Assembly: GCF_047675955.1 (NCBI RefSeq)
Contig: NC_132915.1
Location: 51,102,026 to 51,166,025 of the forward strand
Length of the DNA stretch: 64,000 bases
Direction: 5' to 3'
Source of the DNA: Chlorocebus sabaeus
Lineage: Eukaryota; Chordata; Mammalia; Primates; Cercopithecidae
In this document: positions 48,705 to 58,341 of the stretch, one piece after another
Numbering within the stretch: position 1 is the first letter of the stretch
How the letters are laid out: the number at the start of each line of letters is the position of its first letter
Program-made: the position numbers and the translations under genes
Notes under the pieces: model-generated
Databases searched by the model: none
The model's input: the letters and a program-made list of their open reading frames with translations, nothing else
Told to the model about the DNA's origin: nothing

Positions 48705-49260
48705 AGCAGTGATATAATTCACATATCATAAAGTTTATAAAGTATATGATTCAGTAGTTTATGATATATTCACAAAGGTGTGCTACTGTCATCACAGTCC
48801 AACTACAGAGTATTTTCATCACTCTCCAAAATCACCATATCTATTAGCAACCACTCCTCAAGTCCCCATCCCCCAGCCTTTGGAAACCACAGATTTCCTC
48901 ACTGTCTCTATGAAATTGCCTATTTTGGACATTTTATATAAAAAGAGTCATACAATATATGGCCTTCTTTGTCTGGCTTCTTCATCTGACATCATGTTCT
49001 CAAGGTTCATCCATAGTGTAGCATGTATCAGTACTTTGTTCCTTTTCAGGGCTGAATGATATTTCATTTTATGGCTATACCACATTTTGTTTATTCATTT
49101 GTCACCTGGATTGTTTCCACTCTTGACTATTATAGATAATTCTGTTATAAACATTCTTGTACAAGTATATTTTTCATTTCTCTTGGGTGAGAACCTAGGA
49201 GTGGAATTATTGGACCACATGGTAACTCCACATAAGTTTTAAAATTTTACTCTGAGTATA
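48705..49260 (-). mobile_element. L1M 3' fragment, antisense
   Basis: GTGATATAATTCACATATCA, AAGTCCCCATCCCCCAGCCT and ATTATTGGACCACATGGTAA follow the antisense 3' end of old L1M elements. Confidence 0.7.
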
Positions 49261-49383
49261 CTTATTTAAATAAGTATAAAGAAGAGTGATATAATCTGAC
49301 TTGCATTTTAAAAGATCACTCAGACTATGGTGTTGAGAATATACTGTAAGATAACAATTTTTTTAAAAGCAGAGAACCATCAG

Positions 49384-49668
49384 GCCCAGCATGGCAGCTC
49401 ACACCTGTAATCCCAACACTTTGGGAGGCCAACACAGGAGGATCACTTGAGCCCAGGAGTTTGAGACCAGCCTGGGCAACACAGAGAAACCCTCTATGTC
49501 TCTACAAAAAATATAAAAATTAGCCAAGTATGATGATATGTACCTGTAGTCCCAGCTATTTGAGAGGCTGAAATGACAGGATCACTTGAGCCCAAGAGGT
49601 TGAGGTTAAACTGGTCACACCACAGCACTCCAGCCTCAGTGACAGAGCAAGACCCTGTTTTGAAAGAG
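49384..49668 (+). mobile_element. Alu element (AluJ-like), sense
   Basis: GGCCCAGCATGGCAGCTCAC start and GATCACTTGAGCCCAGGAGT box, diverged. The A tail has been replaced by the purine microsatellite that follows. Confidence 0.9.
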
Positions 49669-49924
49669 AGAGGGAGGGAGGGAGGGAGGAAGGAAGGGAG
49701 GGAGGGAGGGAGGAAGGAAGGAAGGAAGGAAGGAAGGAAGGAAGGAAGGAAGGAAGGAAGGAAGAAAGGAAGGAAGGAAGGAAGGAAGGGAAGGAAGGAA
49801 GGAAGGAAGGAAGGAAGGAAGGAAGGAAGGAAGGAAGGAAGGAAGGAAGGAAGGAAAGGAGGGAAGGAGGGAAGAAGGGAGGGAGGGAGGGAAGGAAGGA
49901 AGGAAAGGAAGGAAGGCAGGCAGG
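49669..49924 (+). repeat. GGAA/GGGA microsatellite, about 256 bp
   Basis: Pure purine tract: GGGA units at both ends and a core of long uninterrupted GGAA runs (49712-49762, 49768-49788 and 49789-49855). It grew from the tail of the AluJ. Tandem GGAA is the core recognised by ETS factors. Confidence 0.95.
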
Positions 49925-49947
49925 CTAGTTAAAAGTTTGTACTGGGT

Positions 49948-50258
49948 AGGCTGGGCGTGATGGCTTATGCCTGAAATCCCAGCACTTTGGGAGGCCAAGG
50001 CGGGCGGATCACGAGGTCAGGAGATCAAGACCATCCTGGCTAACACGGTGAAACCCAATCTCTAAAAAAAAAAAAATACAAAAAATTAGCCGGGTGTGGT
50101 GGCAGGCCTCTGTAGTCCCAGCTACTCAGGAGGCTGAGGCAGGAGAATGGTGAGCACCCGGGAAGTGGAGCTTGCAATGAGCCAAGATGGTGCCACTGTA
50201 CTCCAGCCTGGGCAACAGAGGGAGACTCTGTCTCAAAAAAAAAAAAAAAAAAAAAAAA
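49948..50258 (+). mobile_element. Alu element (AluY-like), sense
   Basis: GATCACGAGGTCAGGAGATC box of AluY and a long A tail. The target duplication TACTGGGT is at 49940-49947 and 50259-50266, placing the insertion at the start of the MLT1 LTR. Confidence 0.92.
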
Positions 50259-50404
50259 TACTGGGTTGAATAGCTACCCTCCAAAATTCATGTATACCTG
50301 GAACCTGTGAATGTGGCCTCATTTGGAAGTTAAGATGAGGTCATACCGGGTTGGGATGAACCCTAATCTAACAATTGGTTTCCTTATAAGAAATGAGACA
50401 TTTT

Positions 50405-50690
50405 AGCTGGGCATGGTGGCTCATGCCTGAAATCTCAGCACTTTGGGAGGCCGAGACAGGTGGATCACTTGATGTCAGGAGTTCGGGACCAGCCTGGCCA
50501 ATATGGTGAAACCCCATCTCTACTAAAAATACAAAAATTAGCTGGGCATGGTGGCAGGCACCTATAATCCTAGCTACTCGAGAGGCTGAGGCAGGAGAAT
50601 CATTTGAACCGAGGAGGTGGAGGTTGCAGTGAGCCGAGATCATGCCGCTGCACTCCAGCCTGGGTGACAGCAAGAATCCATCTCAAAAAA
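50405..50690 (+). mobile_element. Alu element (AluS-like), sense
   Basis: Complete Alu with a short A tail. The target duplication AATGAGACA is at 50392-50400 and 50694-50702. Confidence 0.92.
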
Positions 50691-51003
50691 AGGAATGAGA
50701 CACCTGGACACAGACACAGGAAAAAAAAAAAAAAACATTCCATGTGAAGGTGGATACATAGATGGAAATGTTGCATCTACAAGCCAAGAAATTCCTGATG
50801 TCACTGACACTCGATGTACTAGATCTAGAAAGAAGAACCTATATCGCTCCTGGATCCTTCAAAGAGAGCATGGCACTGCTAACACCTTTATTTTGGACTT
50901 CTATCCTCCAGAACTGTGAAAGAAAAAACAAAAAAAAATCTGTTGCTAAAAGTCCCCCAAGTTGCAGTACTTTGTTACGCCATCCCCAGGAAATGAATAC
51001 AGA

Positions 51004-51605
51004 GGATATTGTTGTTATTTAGGTGAGAAATAGAGTTGGTCCAGACTAGTGTGATAGAAGTCAAGGTAAAGAAAAAAGGTCAGAATCTAGAAATATTTTG
51101 AAAGTAGAGCTATAGGATTTACCAAATGATTGAATGTAGGTTATGAGGGAATAATAAAGGAACCAAGAATAATCCAAGACTTTTAATCTAAACTATTGGA
51201 AAGATGTTGCCATAAACTGAATGAGGAAGGCTTTGGGTGGAGCAGCACTCAGGGGAAATACAAGGAGTCCAGTTGTTAAGTTTTACAAGCCTATTTAATA
51301 CCCAAGTGGAGATGTCAAGTAGGCAGTTGTACATAAAAGTCTTGAATTCTGGAGAGAGGTCTCAGCTAAAGATATAAATCTGTGAGTGGTCCACATAACA
51401 GAGGCATTTTCAGCCATTAGACGGCACAAGATTGAAAGAGATCACTAAGGAATGCAGTGCAGAGAAGAGAGCAAGAAGAGAAGCAAGAATGCAGTGCAGA
51501 GAAGAAGTACCTGGGTACTGCACTGTTAGTAGGTCAAGGAAAAGAGAACAAATCAGCAAAGGAGACTAGAAGGGAGCAACTGGTGAGGAAAAAGGAAGAC
51601 TAAGA
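51004..51605. other. Unassigned intergenic sequence with a short direct repeat
   Basis: An 18-bp direct repeat AATGCAGTGCAGAGAAGA lies at 51451-51468 and 51488-51505. Otherwise nothing recognised. Confidence 0.6.
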
Positions 51606-51614
51606 AATTGTGAT

Positions 51615-52369
51615 GCTTGTCACTAATCATCAGGGAAATGCAAATTAAACCTCAAGGAGATACCAGCTTACTCCTGCAGGAATGGCCATAATTAAAAAAT
51701 CAAAAAACAATAGACTTTGGCATGAATGTGGTACAAAGGGAACATCTTTACATTGCTTGTGGGAATGTAAATTAGTACCACCACTATAGAAAGTAGTATG
51801 GAGATTCCTTAAAGAACTAAAAGTAGAACTACCATTCAATCCAGTAATCCAACTACCGAGTATCTACCCAAAGGAAAAGAAGTCATATTTAAAAAGACAC
51901 ATGTACATGCATGTTTATAGCAGCACCATTTGCAAATGCAAGAATATGGAACCTAAGTGCCCACTGACCAAAGAGTTGATAATAAAAATATGGTATATAT
52001 ACACCATGGAATACTACTCAGCCATAAAAAGGAACAAAATAATGTGTTTTGCAGCAACTTGGATGGAGCTGGAGGTCATTATTCTAAGTGAAGTAACTCA
52101 GGAATGGAAAACCAAATATTGTATGTTTTCACTTATAAGTGGGAACTTAGCTATAAGGACACAAAGGCATAAGAGTGATTAATGGACTTTGGGGGCTCAA
52201 TGGGGGAGGTTTGGAGGGGGTTAGGGATAAGAGAATATTGGGTACAGTGTACACTGCTTGGGTGACAGGCACACTAAAATTTCAGAAATTAGCACTAAAG
52301 AACTTACCCATTTAACCAAAAGCCATCTGTACCCCTAAAAACTATTAAAATTAAAAAAAAAAAAAAAGC
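51615..52369 (+). mobile_element. 5'-truncated L1 (L1PA/L1PB-like), sense
   Basis: ORF2 C-terminus and 3' UTR (AAGGAACAAAATAATGTGTT, GGACTTTGGGGGCTCAATGG) with an A tail. Target duplication AATTGTGAT at 51606-51614 and 52370-52378. The right-hand duplication touches the first base of the THE1 LTR. Confidence 0.9.
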
Positions 52370-52378
52370 AATTGTGAT

Positions 52379-52739
52379 TGATATGGTTTGGCTGTGTCCT
52401 CACCCAAATCTCATCTTGAATTTTAGCTCCAGTAATCCCCACATGTCGTGGAAGGGACCTGGTGGCAGGCAACTAAATCATGGAGGTGGGTCTTTCTCGT
52501 GCTGTTCTCATGACAGTGAATAAATCTCACGAGATCTGATGGTTTTATAAGGGGAGTTCCCCTGCATATGCCCTCTTTGCCTGCTGCCAGGTAAGATGTG
52601 TCTTTGCTCCTCCTTGCCTTCTGCCATGATTGTGAGGCCTCTTCAGCCCTGTGAACTGTGAGTCAATTAACCTCTTCCCTTTATAAATTACCCAGTCTTG
52701 GGTGTGTCTTTATTAGCAGTGTGAGAACAGACTAATACA
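52379..52739 (+). mobile_element. THE1-type MaLR solitary LTR, sense
   Basis: 361 bp, from TGATATGGTTTGGCTGTGTC to GAACAGACTAATACA, close to the THE1 LTR. Flanking 5-mers GTGAT and ATTAT do not form a convincing duplication. Confidence 0.92.
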
Positions 52740-53640
52740 ATTATGCCTGTACTAGAATCCACTTGAAGAAAGGGAAACACGAAGTGATCACCAAGGTGTG
52801 ACATAGGAAAGCATAGTTTGATGGTCCATCAAACACTATTAATAGGAAAAAGTGAGAACTAAGAGTTGATCATTGAATTTAGCAATATAAAGATTATTGT
52901 GACTAGGATGAACAATAGTTTCAGCAGTGTTGAAAGTAAAAGCTTGATCAGACTAGGTTTGTAGCTTGAAAGAGAGGAAATTGGAGACAGCAATTATAGA
53001 CACTTGAAATTTTTATCATGGAAGATTTCAAGCATATAAAAGTAAGAATTAACAAAAAATGAAACCCATCACCCACATTCAGTTGTTTTTAACTGATAGC
53101 CAATGTTGTTCATTTATTTCCTCACTCCCTCTGTCCCTGCCTTACCAGATTATTTTGAAGACACTCTGAAAAATCATTTAACTTCATTCATAAAAATTTA
53201 GACTTCTGCTTTGAGGCTGTTGCATTTTTTCTTTTTCTGTAAAAGGAGAAAAAAACACATGGTAATTTGCAGGCGGAAGTGAGGTTAAGAGAAGACATGT
53301 GTAAACCACATTTGGATCCCTGGGTTCAGATGTGGACTAGCCAGAGAATTGGAGTTAACCAGGGTTTTGGTTTTGCCTTGCATAAAACAGTGTGAGGTTC
53401 AAGGGTGTATGCAAAGGATTGATTACTATCCTTTGAAAATGGACTGTGCAACCATAAGCATTTTAGCTGGGTAAGGAGTGGAGTGATGACATAAAGTGGA
53501 TGAAATACACTGACAACGTGGTAGAATCATAGATTAGAGGTCAAGGTGAGGTAATAAAGAGGTGGTAGTCAAAGAGTACAAGTTAATCAGAGAAGCAGGT
53601 TTACAGGAAATAAGCCAGAGAATGTTCGTCCACGTGTATG
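52740..53640. other. Unassigned intergenic sequence
   Basis: About 900 bp with no recognised gene. 53000-53220 resembles antisense ancient LINE 3' text but too weakly to call. Confidence 0.5.
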
Positions 53641-53901
53641 TTAACCCATTTCCTGTTTAGAGAAAAAAAAAGTGTGGCTTGCTGCCAGCACTCATTGAAT
53701 TTTACATAAACACACTCTTTGAGGCTGAAGCAAATCTGACTGATTTCTCAATGTGAAAATAAAATATAAAAGCTTTTCATGGAGTTATTTCTAAACAGAA
53801 CTTGTCTCTAATCCTAATGTAACAGAAATGTATATGATATTACATTAGAATTAGAGACAAGAGAACAAGAATATTCTTGGGGCAAACAGGAAATGGGTTA
53901 A
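53641..53901. mobile_element. piggyBac-like MITE with TTAA target sites and internal hairpin
   Basis: A 253-bp body (53645-53897) is flanked by TTAA at 53641-53644 and 53898-53901. Ends are inverted: CCCATTTCCTGTTT on the left and its complement AAACAGGAAATGGG on the right (14 of 14). TTAA target sites with CCC...GGG termini are the hallmark of piggyBac-superfamily elements. No transposase is encoded, so it would be non-autonomous (MER85/Looper-like; exact family unknown). Inside, 53801-53822 and 53840-53861 form a 22-bp inverted repeat with one mismatch. Confidence 0.75.
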
Positions 53902-54604
53902 TGAATTAGACTAGAGTAGATTTACAGATAAGGAGACTAAGTTCAAGAGCGAAAATCAGAGAAATGAGTTGAATTACAGAATGGGAGTGGCTGGTGGATT
54001 TTAGAAAGGAGGGAGTATATTCGGAACATAGCAAAGAGGATCAAGAAAAAATTACCCCATGACAAGAGAGAGCGTGGGAGTATAAATAAACAGTGCCCAC
54101 CTGTGAAGACTGTAAGAAAAGCAGGAGGGAGAGCTGTAATTCCATTAGAGCAAAGTAAAGAGATTTTCCTTGACCACTGCGTGATGCTTTTTTAACATGT
54201 TTTTTTTCCCTCAATAAACAATCGCAGGCACAGTTGTGAGCATGGGCAAATTCAGGTTTTATGTGACCTGAAACTTACTTAGTGTGGAGGACTTTCTTTA
54301 AGGAAAGAATGTAAAATTTTTATTTCCCCAAATTTTACCAACAAAAAAGTACAATTATGTAAATCTATTATCTACTTACCTTCCAATAACCCACTTGAAA
54401 GGGGCTATTGGGAAACAATTCTCTGTGGATATTTTCATCTTTCTGCCTGATCAGGCTTTCTGAGCAAAGAATATTGTCAAACTTGATTAAATAATTATTA
54501 AGTAGTAAACATGCCTTGGAAGCTAGAGATTGTTATTACTCTGGAAATATTTATCCCTTGGATAAATTCCACTTGATCATGCTAAATGATTTTTTGTTTT
54601 TGTT
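53902..54604. other. Unassigned intergenic sequence
   Basis: No gene or clear repeat recognised. Confidence 0.5.
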
Positions 54605-54872
54605 TTTGAGACGGAATCTTGTTCTGTCACCCAGGCTGGAGTGCAGTGGCACAATCTCGGCTCATTGCAAGCTCCACCTCCTGGGTTCACGCCATTCTGC
54701 TGCGTCAGCCTCCCAAGTAGCTGGGATTACAGGCACCTGCCACCTTGCCTGGCTAATTTTTTGTATTTTTAGGAGAGATGGGTTTCACTGTGTTAGCCAG
54801 GATGGTCTTGATATCCTGACCTCATGATCCGCCTGCCTCGGCCTCCCAAAGTGTTGGGATTACAGGCGTGAG
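54605..54872 (-). mobile_element. Alu element (AluS/Y-like), antisense
   Basis: GAGACGGAATCTTGTTCTGT to GGGATTACAGGCGTGAG. It lacks the final bases of the element's 5' end and joins L1 sequence directly. Confidence 0.9.
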
Positions 54873-55565
54873 ATCTTTTTAATGTATTGTTGAATTTGGT
54901 TTGCTAGCATTTTGTTGAGGATTTTTACAACTATATTCTTCAGAAATATTGGCCTAACACTTTCTTTTTTTCTTGTGTCTTTGTCCAGTTTTGGTATCAG
55001 GGTAATGCTGACCTTGGAGAAAGAGTTTGGAAGTATTACCACTTCTCCCATTTTTTTTGAAGAGTTTGAGTTTTTCTTTAAAAGTTTGGCAGAACTTAGC
55101 ATTGATGCAATCAGGTCCTAGACTTTTCTTTGATGGGAGACTTTTTATTACAGCTTTGATCTCATTACTTGTTTGTTCAAGTTATTTTTTTCTTTATGAT
55201 TCAATCTTAACAAGTTGTATGTGTTCAGGAATTTATTGATTTCTTTTTGATTTTCCAAAAGAAACGTGTTGTTTCTTTTGGAAAAAGTTGTCCATAATTG
55301 TTTTTAATGATTCTTTGTATTTCTGTGGTCTCATTTGTTAACTCTCTTTTTTTGTTTCTGCTTTTATTTACATGGGTCTTTTTTGTTCTTAGTTTAGCTA
55401 AAGGTTTGTTAATTTATTTTTTCAAAAAAACCTTTTTGTTCATATTTTGTATTTGTTAGTCTCAATTCCATTTACTTCTGCTCTGATCTTTATTATTTCT
55501 TTCTTTCTACTAAATTTGGTTTTGTTTTGTTCTCTTTTCTAGCTCCTTGAGGTACATCATTAGTT
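54873..55565 (-). mobile_element. L1 ORF2 fragment, antisense
   Basis: Antisense reverse-transcriptase region (TTGAGGATTTTTACAACTAT, GTCCTAGACTTTTCTTTGAT, CTGATCTTTATTATTTC), heavily diverged. Confidence 0.8.
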
Positions 55566-55771
55566 TGTTAATTTGAAGTTCAAAGATAATGTAGAATTAC
55601 AGTGGTCATTGTAAGGATGTTTTAACCTAGACAATACTGATCACTTATGAAGTGGACTGGAAAAGAAGAAATTCAGAATTCCTCAAGAACAGTGGAATGT
55701 AGATTTTGATTATCATGCAGAGCCTTCCAAAAGACTCAGTGAATCAAAATTTGCCTCTCTTAAAGACTTCT

Positions 55772-55964
55772 GGCCAGAAGCAGTGGTAATCCTAGCTCTT
55801 TACGAGGCTGAAGAGGGCAGATTGCTTGAGCTCAGGAGTTTGAGACTAACCTGGACAACATAGGGAAACCTCATCTCTATTAAAAACAAAAATAATAATA
55901 ACAATTAGCTAGGCATGGTGGCACAAGCCTGCAGTCCCAACTACTCAGGAGGCTGAGGTGGGAG
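55772..55964 (+). mobile_element. Old Alu fragment, cut by the retrovirus
   Basis: Diverged AluJ-like sequence (GATTGCTTGAGCTCAGGAGT) that stops in the right monomer at GAGGTGGGAG, where the ERV LTR begins. The rest should lie beyond the provirus, outside the window. Confidence 0.85.
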
Positions 55965-56123
55965 TGTTAGAGTAGGTAGTTAGGCAGACATGAACATCAG
56001 AAGAAAAGCCCATCCCCCACCAGTAATGTCAGGCAACCATTAGGTGATGGTCAGGTAGTTGTTAAGCAGTCTCTTTAAAATAATAATTGGTTGCAGCCAG
56101 TGCCAGAGAAGGGCAGTCTCCCA

Positions 56124-56131
56124 ATATATAG
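56124..56131 (+). promoter_or_regulatory. TATA-like box in the LTR
   Basis: ATATATAG within CCCAATATATAGAAAAC. Position in the LTR is plausible for U3, but transcription start is unproven. Confidence 0.4.
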
Positions 56132-56179
56132 AAAACACTTGAAGCTGGTGGCCAACAGCTTCCCAATAAGGAGCTGGCC

Positions 56180-56199
56180 AAGCAGGCTGAAGCATGCAC
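56180..56199 (+). promoter_or_regulatory. p53-response-element-like tandem decamers
   Basis: AAGCAGGCTG and AAGCATGCAC are contiguous decamers fitting RRRCWWGYYY at 8 of 10 and 9 of 10 positions with no spacer. LTR10 is one of the ERV families known to carry p53 sites. Confidence 0.5.
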
Positions 56200-56653
56200 T
56201 AAGAGGCAAAATGGCATAGTTTAACTGGTATATGACCTTCCTCTATGAACACTTGAGAAAAAACACCTCAAGTGAGCACGCATACAACTTCAGTAAATAC
56301 ACTGTGCATGTGGCCTCTCACAAGTGCTGGCAGGCCACTGTGCATGTGGACAGCCCACCCCAAGAAAAAATCAAGAGAGGAGAGACACAAAACTCCAGAA
56401 GAATGCCAACATATAAAACCCCAAGTCAAAGGTCAAACAGGACACTTGGATTTCTCAGGTTACCCACTTGGCCCTCTTCCAAGTTACTTTACTTTCTTTC
56501 ATTCCTGCTCTAAGACTTTTTAATACACTCTCACTTCTGCTCAAAAACTTGCCTTGGTCTCTCACACTGGCTTATGCCCCCAGACAAATTCTTTCCTTTG
56601 AAGAGGCAAGAATCAAGTTGTTGCAGACCGATACAGATTCATTGCTGCTAACA

Positions 56654-58341
56654 TAGTTTGATGCCACATGGCTTGGATATGTTCCCCAGTGATAAGAAAT
56701 CTCTATGCCTCTCCTTCTTTGGCTGGAGAAGAAGGAGACCTGTACGCGGTTTTCTTCTCCTCTTTCACTCTCCTGCTTACTAACCAATCCCCAGAACAAC
56801 TATTCTCAGCCACAGTGGCTCTGCACCCCCTGGCTGATCTCTCAGCTTATCCTGACAGGTGGCTTACGGCGGGAGGGGGAAGGACCTTGGAGTCCACACC
56901 ATGTAGACCTGAAATACTAAGGACCCTCCTAGACAGGAGGCTCACGAGAGTGGTAGGGCTAAAGCCTAAGATTGTGCAATGTCTGCAATTTCCTCTGCTT
57001 TTTCAAATATGATTGGCTTTTTCCCCAAAACCCACACCACCTATTCTCCTGTTTTCTCTATGTGTATTCTGAAATGGCCTTGTGTGCCCACCACTCTGTC
57101 TGCCTCAGGGGCAAGTATGCCTTTTCTCTTCTTTCGTTTTGTATGCCATGCAAGTTCCTTCTCTACCTTAAACACACACTCCCTGTTATTAGTGCACCCA
57201 TGGCTCTTGTTGCATTTGTACAGCAGCAGAGAAACAGGCTCCCTTGCAGATGTCTGTTGGCTTGTTGCCAGGATAGACACGAATCAGAACCCCAGTTCTG
57301 TCAGCTCCTTATGACTTACCATACACTTTTCATCCTTGTTATGCTCCAGGATCAAGTTTTTGGTGACTTTTGAAGCAGTTTTTAATGGCTGCATAGAACA
57401 TCGTTTTATGGTTCTTTAAGGATCTCACCTACTTGCTTTTTTTTGAATTAGCACCCCTTTGGGAGGAGAGAAAATTCTTCCTTTGCCATTTGTGAGCTCT
57501 TATCCCAAGCTCCAAGTTCTCCAAAGATTCCTCTTTATGTCAAGAGGGCAAATAAACATTGCTATTTTGAATCCCAGGGCTGCTGTTTATGTGAGCATAT
57601 GAAGGCTTTCCATCAGTATTCCTCACGCTTCCTCCCACTTTCTCCTGTAGCAGAGGGATTGTCCTGTCTACTCAAACATCTGTTCTGGATGTTACCCCAG
57701 GAGGACAGGGAACCTCAAAAACAAAATTTTCTCCATTCCTCTAATCACTTCCATACCCTCCTCAGTGTACATAAGGACTCTCAAGGTCATATTTAAAGGG
57801 AGGGAAGTCCAGCCTCTTGCAGCAGTTGGCTGAAAAACAAGCTTCTCATCTACTTAAAGAACATGGGAAATGGATCATTTAAAAAAAAAAAAAAAAGAGA
57901 TAATCATTTTGTTGCTAGAATGCTCTGAGTAAGAGTCACTGTAAGATCATGGAGATAAGGATATAGGCCGGCCCAAGGTTGCAGGTGCAAGAGACAAAGT
58001 ACCCCATAGGACAGAGAGAGATAAAGGCTGGTCCCAGGCTACAGGCACAGAACAGACTACCATTAGAACAGAGATGAAGGCAAGCTTAGGGGTACCCGAT
58101 AAAACCGGTTCATTCTGAAACTCCAAGGATAAATAGGGGACCCCTTTTCACTTGGGTATTTCCTCTGTTCTCAAGTGGGTAATTGTGATGAGATGGGACA
58201 GAGATTTGGGTACCCAGTAAGACATGTTCATTCTGGAACCCTAAGGATGAATGGGGGATGCCCTGTTCAGGAAAGGATAATAGGGAAATAAAAGGAGATA
58301 CCTTCTTTTTCCTTTTTTTCTCCTTTGTTCTATCTTCACAG
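56654..58341 (+). other. Retroviral leader / pre-gag region
   Basis: About 1.7 kb between LTR and gag. A primer-binding-site-like TGATGCC lies at 56659-56665, but the following bases fit no tRNA well. Some ORFs up to 133 codons exist, without recognisable domains. The right part contains tandem repeats (57963-58270). Confidence 0.6.
57963..58270 (+). repeat. Two pairs of imperfect tandem repeats in the ERV leader
   Basis: Pair one: about 58-bp units at 57963-58020 and 58023-58077 (ATAGGCCGGCCCAAGG versus AAAGGCTGGTCCCAGG). Pair two: about 65-bp units at 58087-58150 and 58206-58270 (GGGGTACCCGATAAAACC versus TGGGTACCCAGTAAGAC, then TTCATTCTG in both). Confidence 0.75.

Larger units (their letters stand above)
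49930..51003 (+). mobile_element. MLT1-type LTR, sense, split by two Alus
   Basis: Pieces at about 49930-49947, 50259-50404 and 50691-51003 join into one MLT1 layout: GTACTGGGTTGAATAG start, GGAACCTGTGAATGTGGCCT, then GGACACAGACACAGG, CCTCCAGAACTGTGAAAG and GTACTTTGTTACGCCATCCC. Alus at 49948-50258 and 50405-50690 interrupt it. Confidence 0.82.
55965..56653 (+). repeat. 5' LTR, LTR10-like
   Basis: Starts TGTTAGAGTAGGTAG and ends GCTGCTAACA. Contains a TATA-like ATATATAG at 56124-56131, a U5 with ACTTGCCTTGGTCTCTCACA, and AATACA at 56522-56527 where a poly(A) signal is expected. A 13-bp direct repeat ACTGTGCATGTGG occurs at 56301-56313 and 56337-56349. The name LTR10 is from recall of the family's text and should be confirmed. 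Confidence 0.72.

Noticed and set aside
49573..49998. Overlapping ORFs of 119 and 120 codons on both strands
   Set aside because: They are translations of the GGAA microsatellite (Lys/Glu/Gly/Arg or Phe/Leu/Pro/Ser repeats) and flanking Alu, not genes.
56301..56349. GTGCATGTGG repeated twice as extra p53 half-sites
   Set aside because: Each copy has three mismatches to RRRCWWGYYY, including the 3' pyrimidines. Too weak, so noted only as a direct repeat.
56659..56680. Primer binding site for a specific tRNA
   Set aside because: TGATGCC is compatible with a decayed site, but the following bases need a 2-nt insertion to fit tRNA-His and fit tRNA-Ile no better. No tRNA was assigned.
56668..57373. 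ORFs of 114 and 133 codons in the ERV leader
   Set aside because: They precede gag, share no recognised domain and overlap in different frames. Likely chance in a stop-poor leader.
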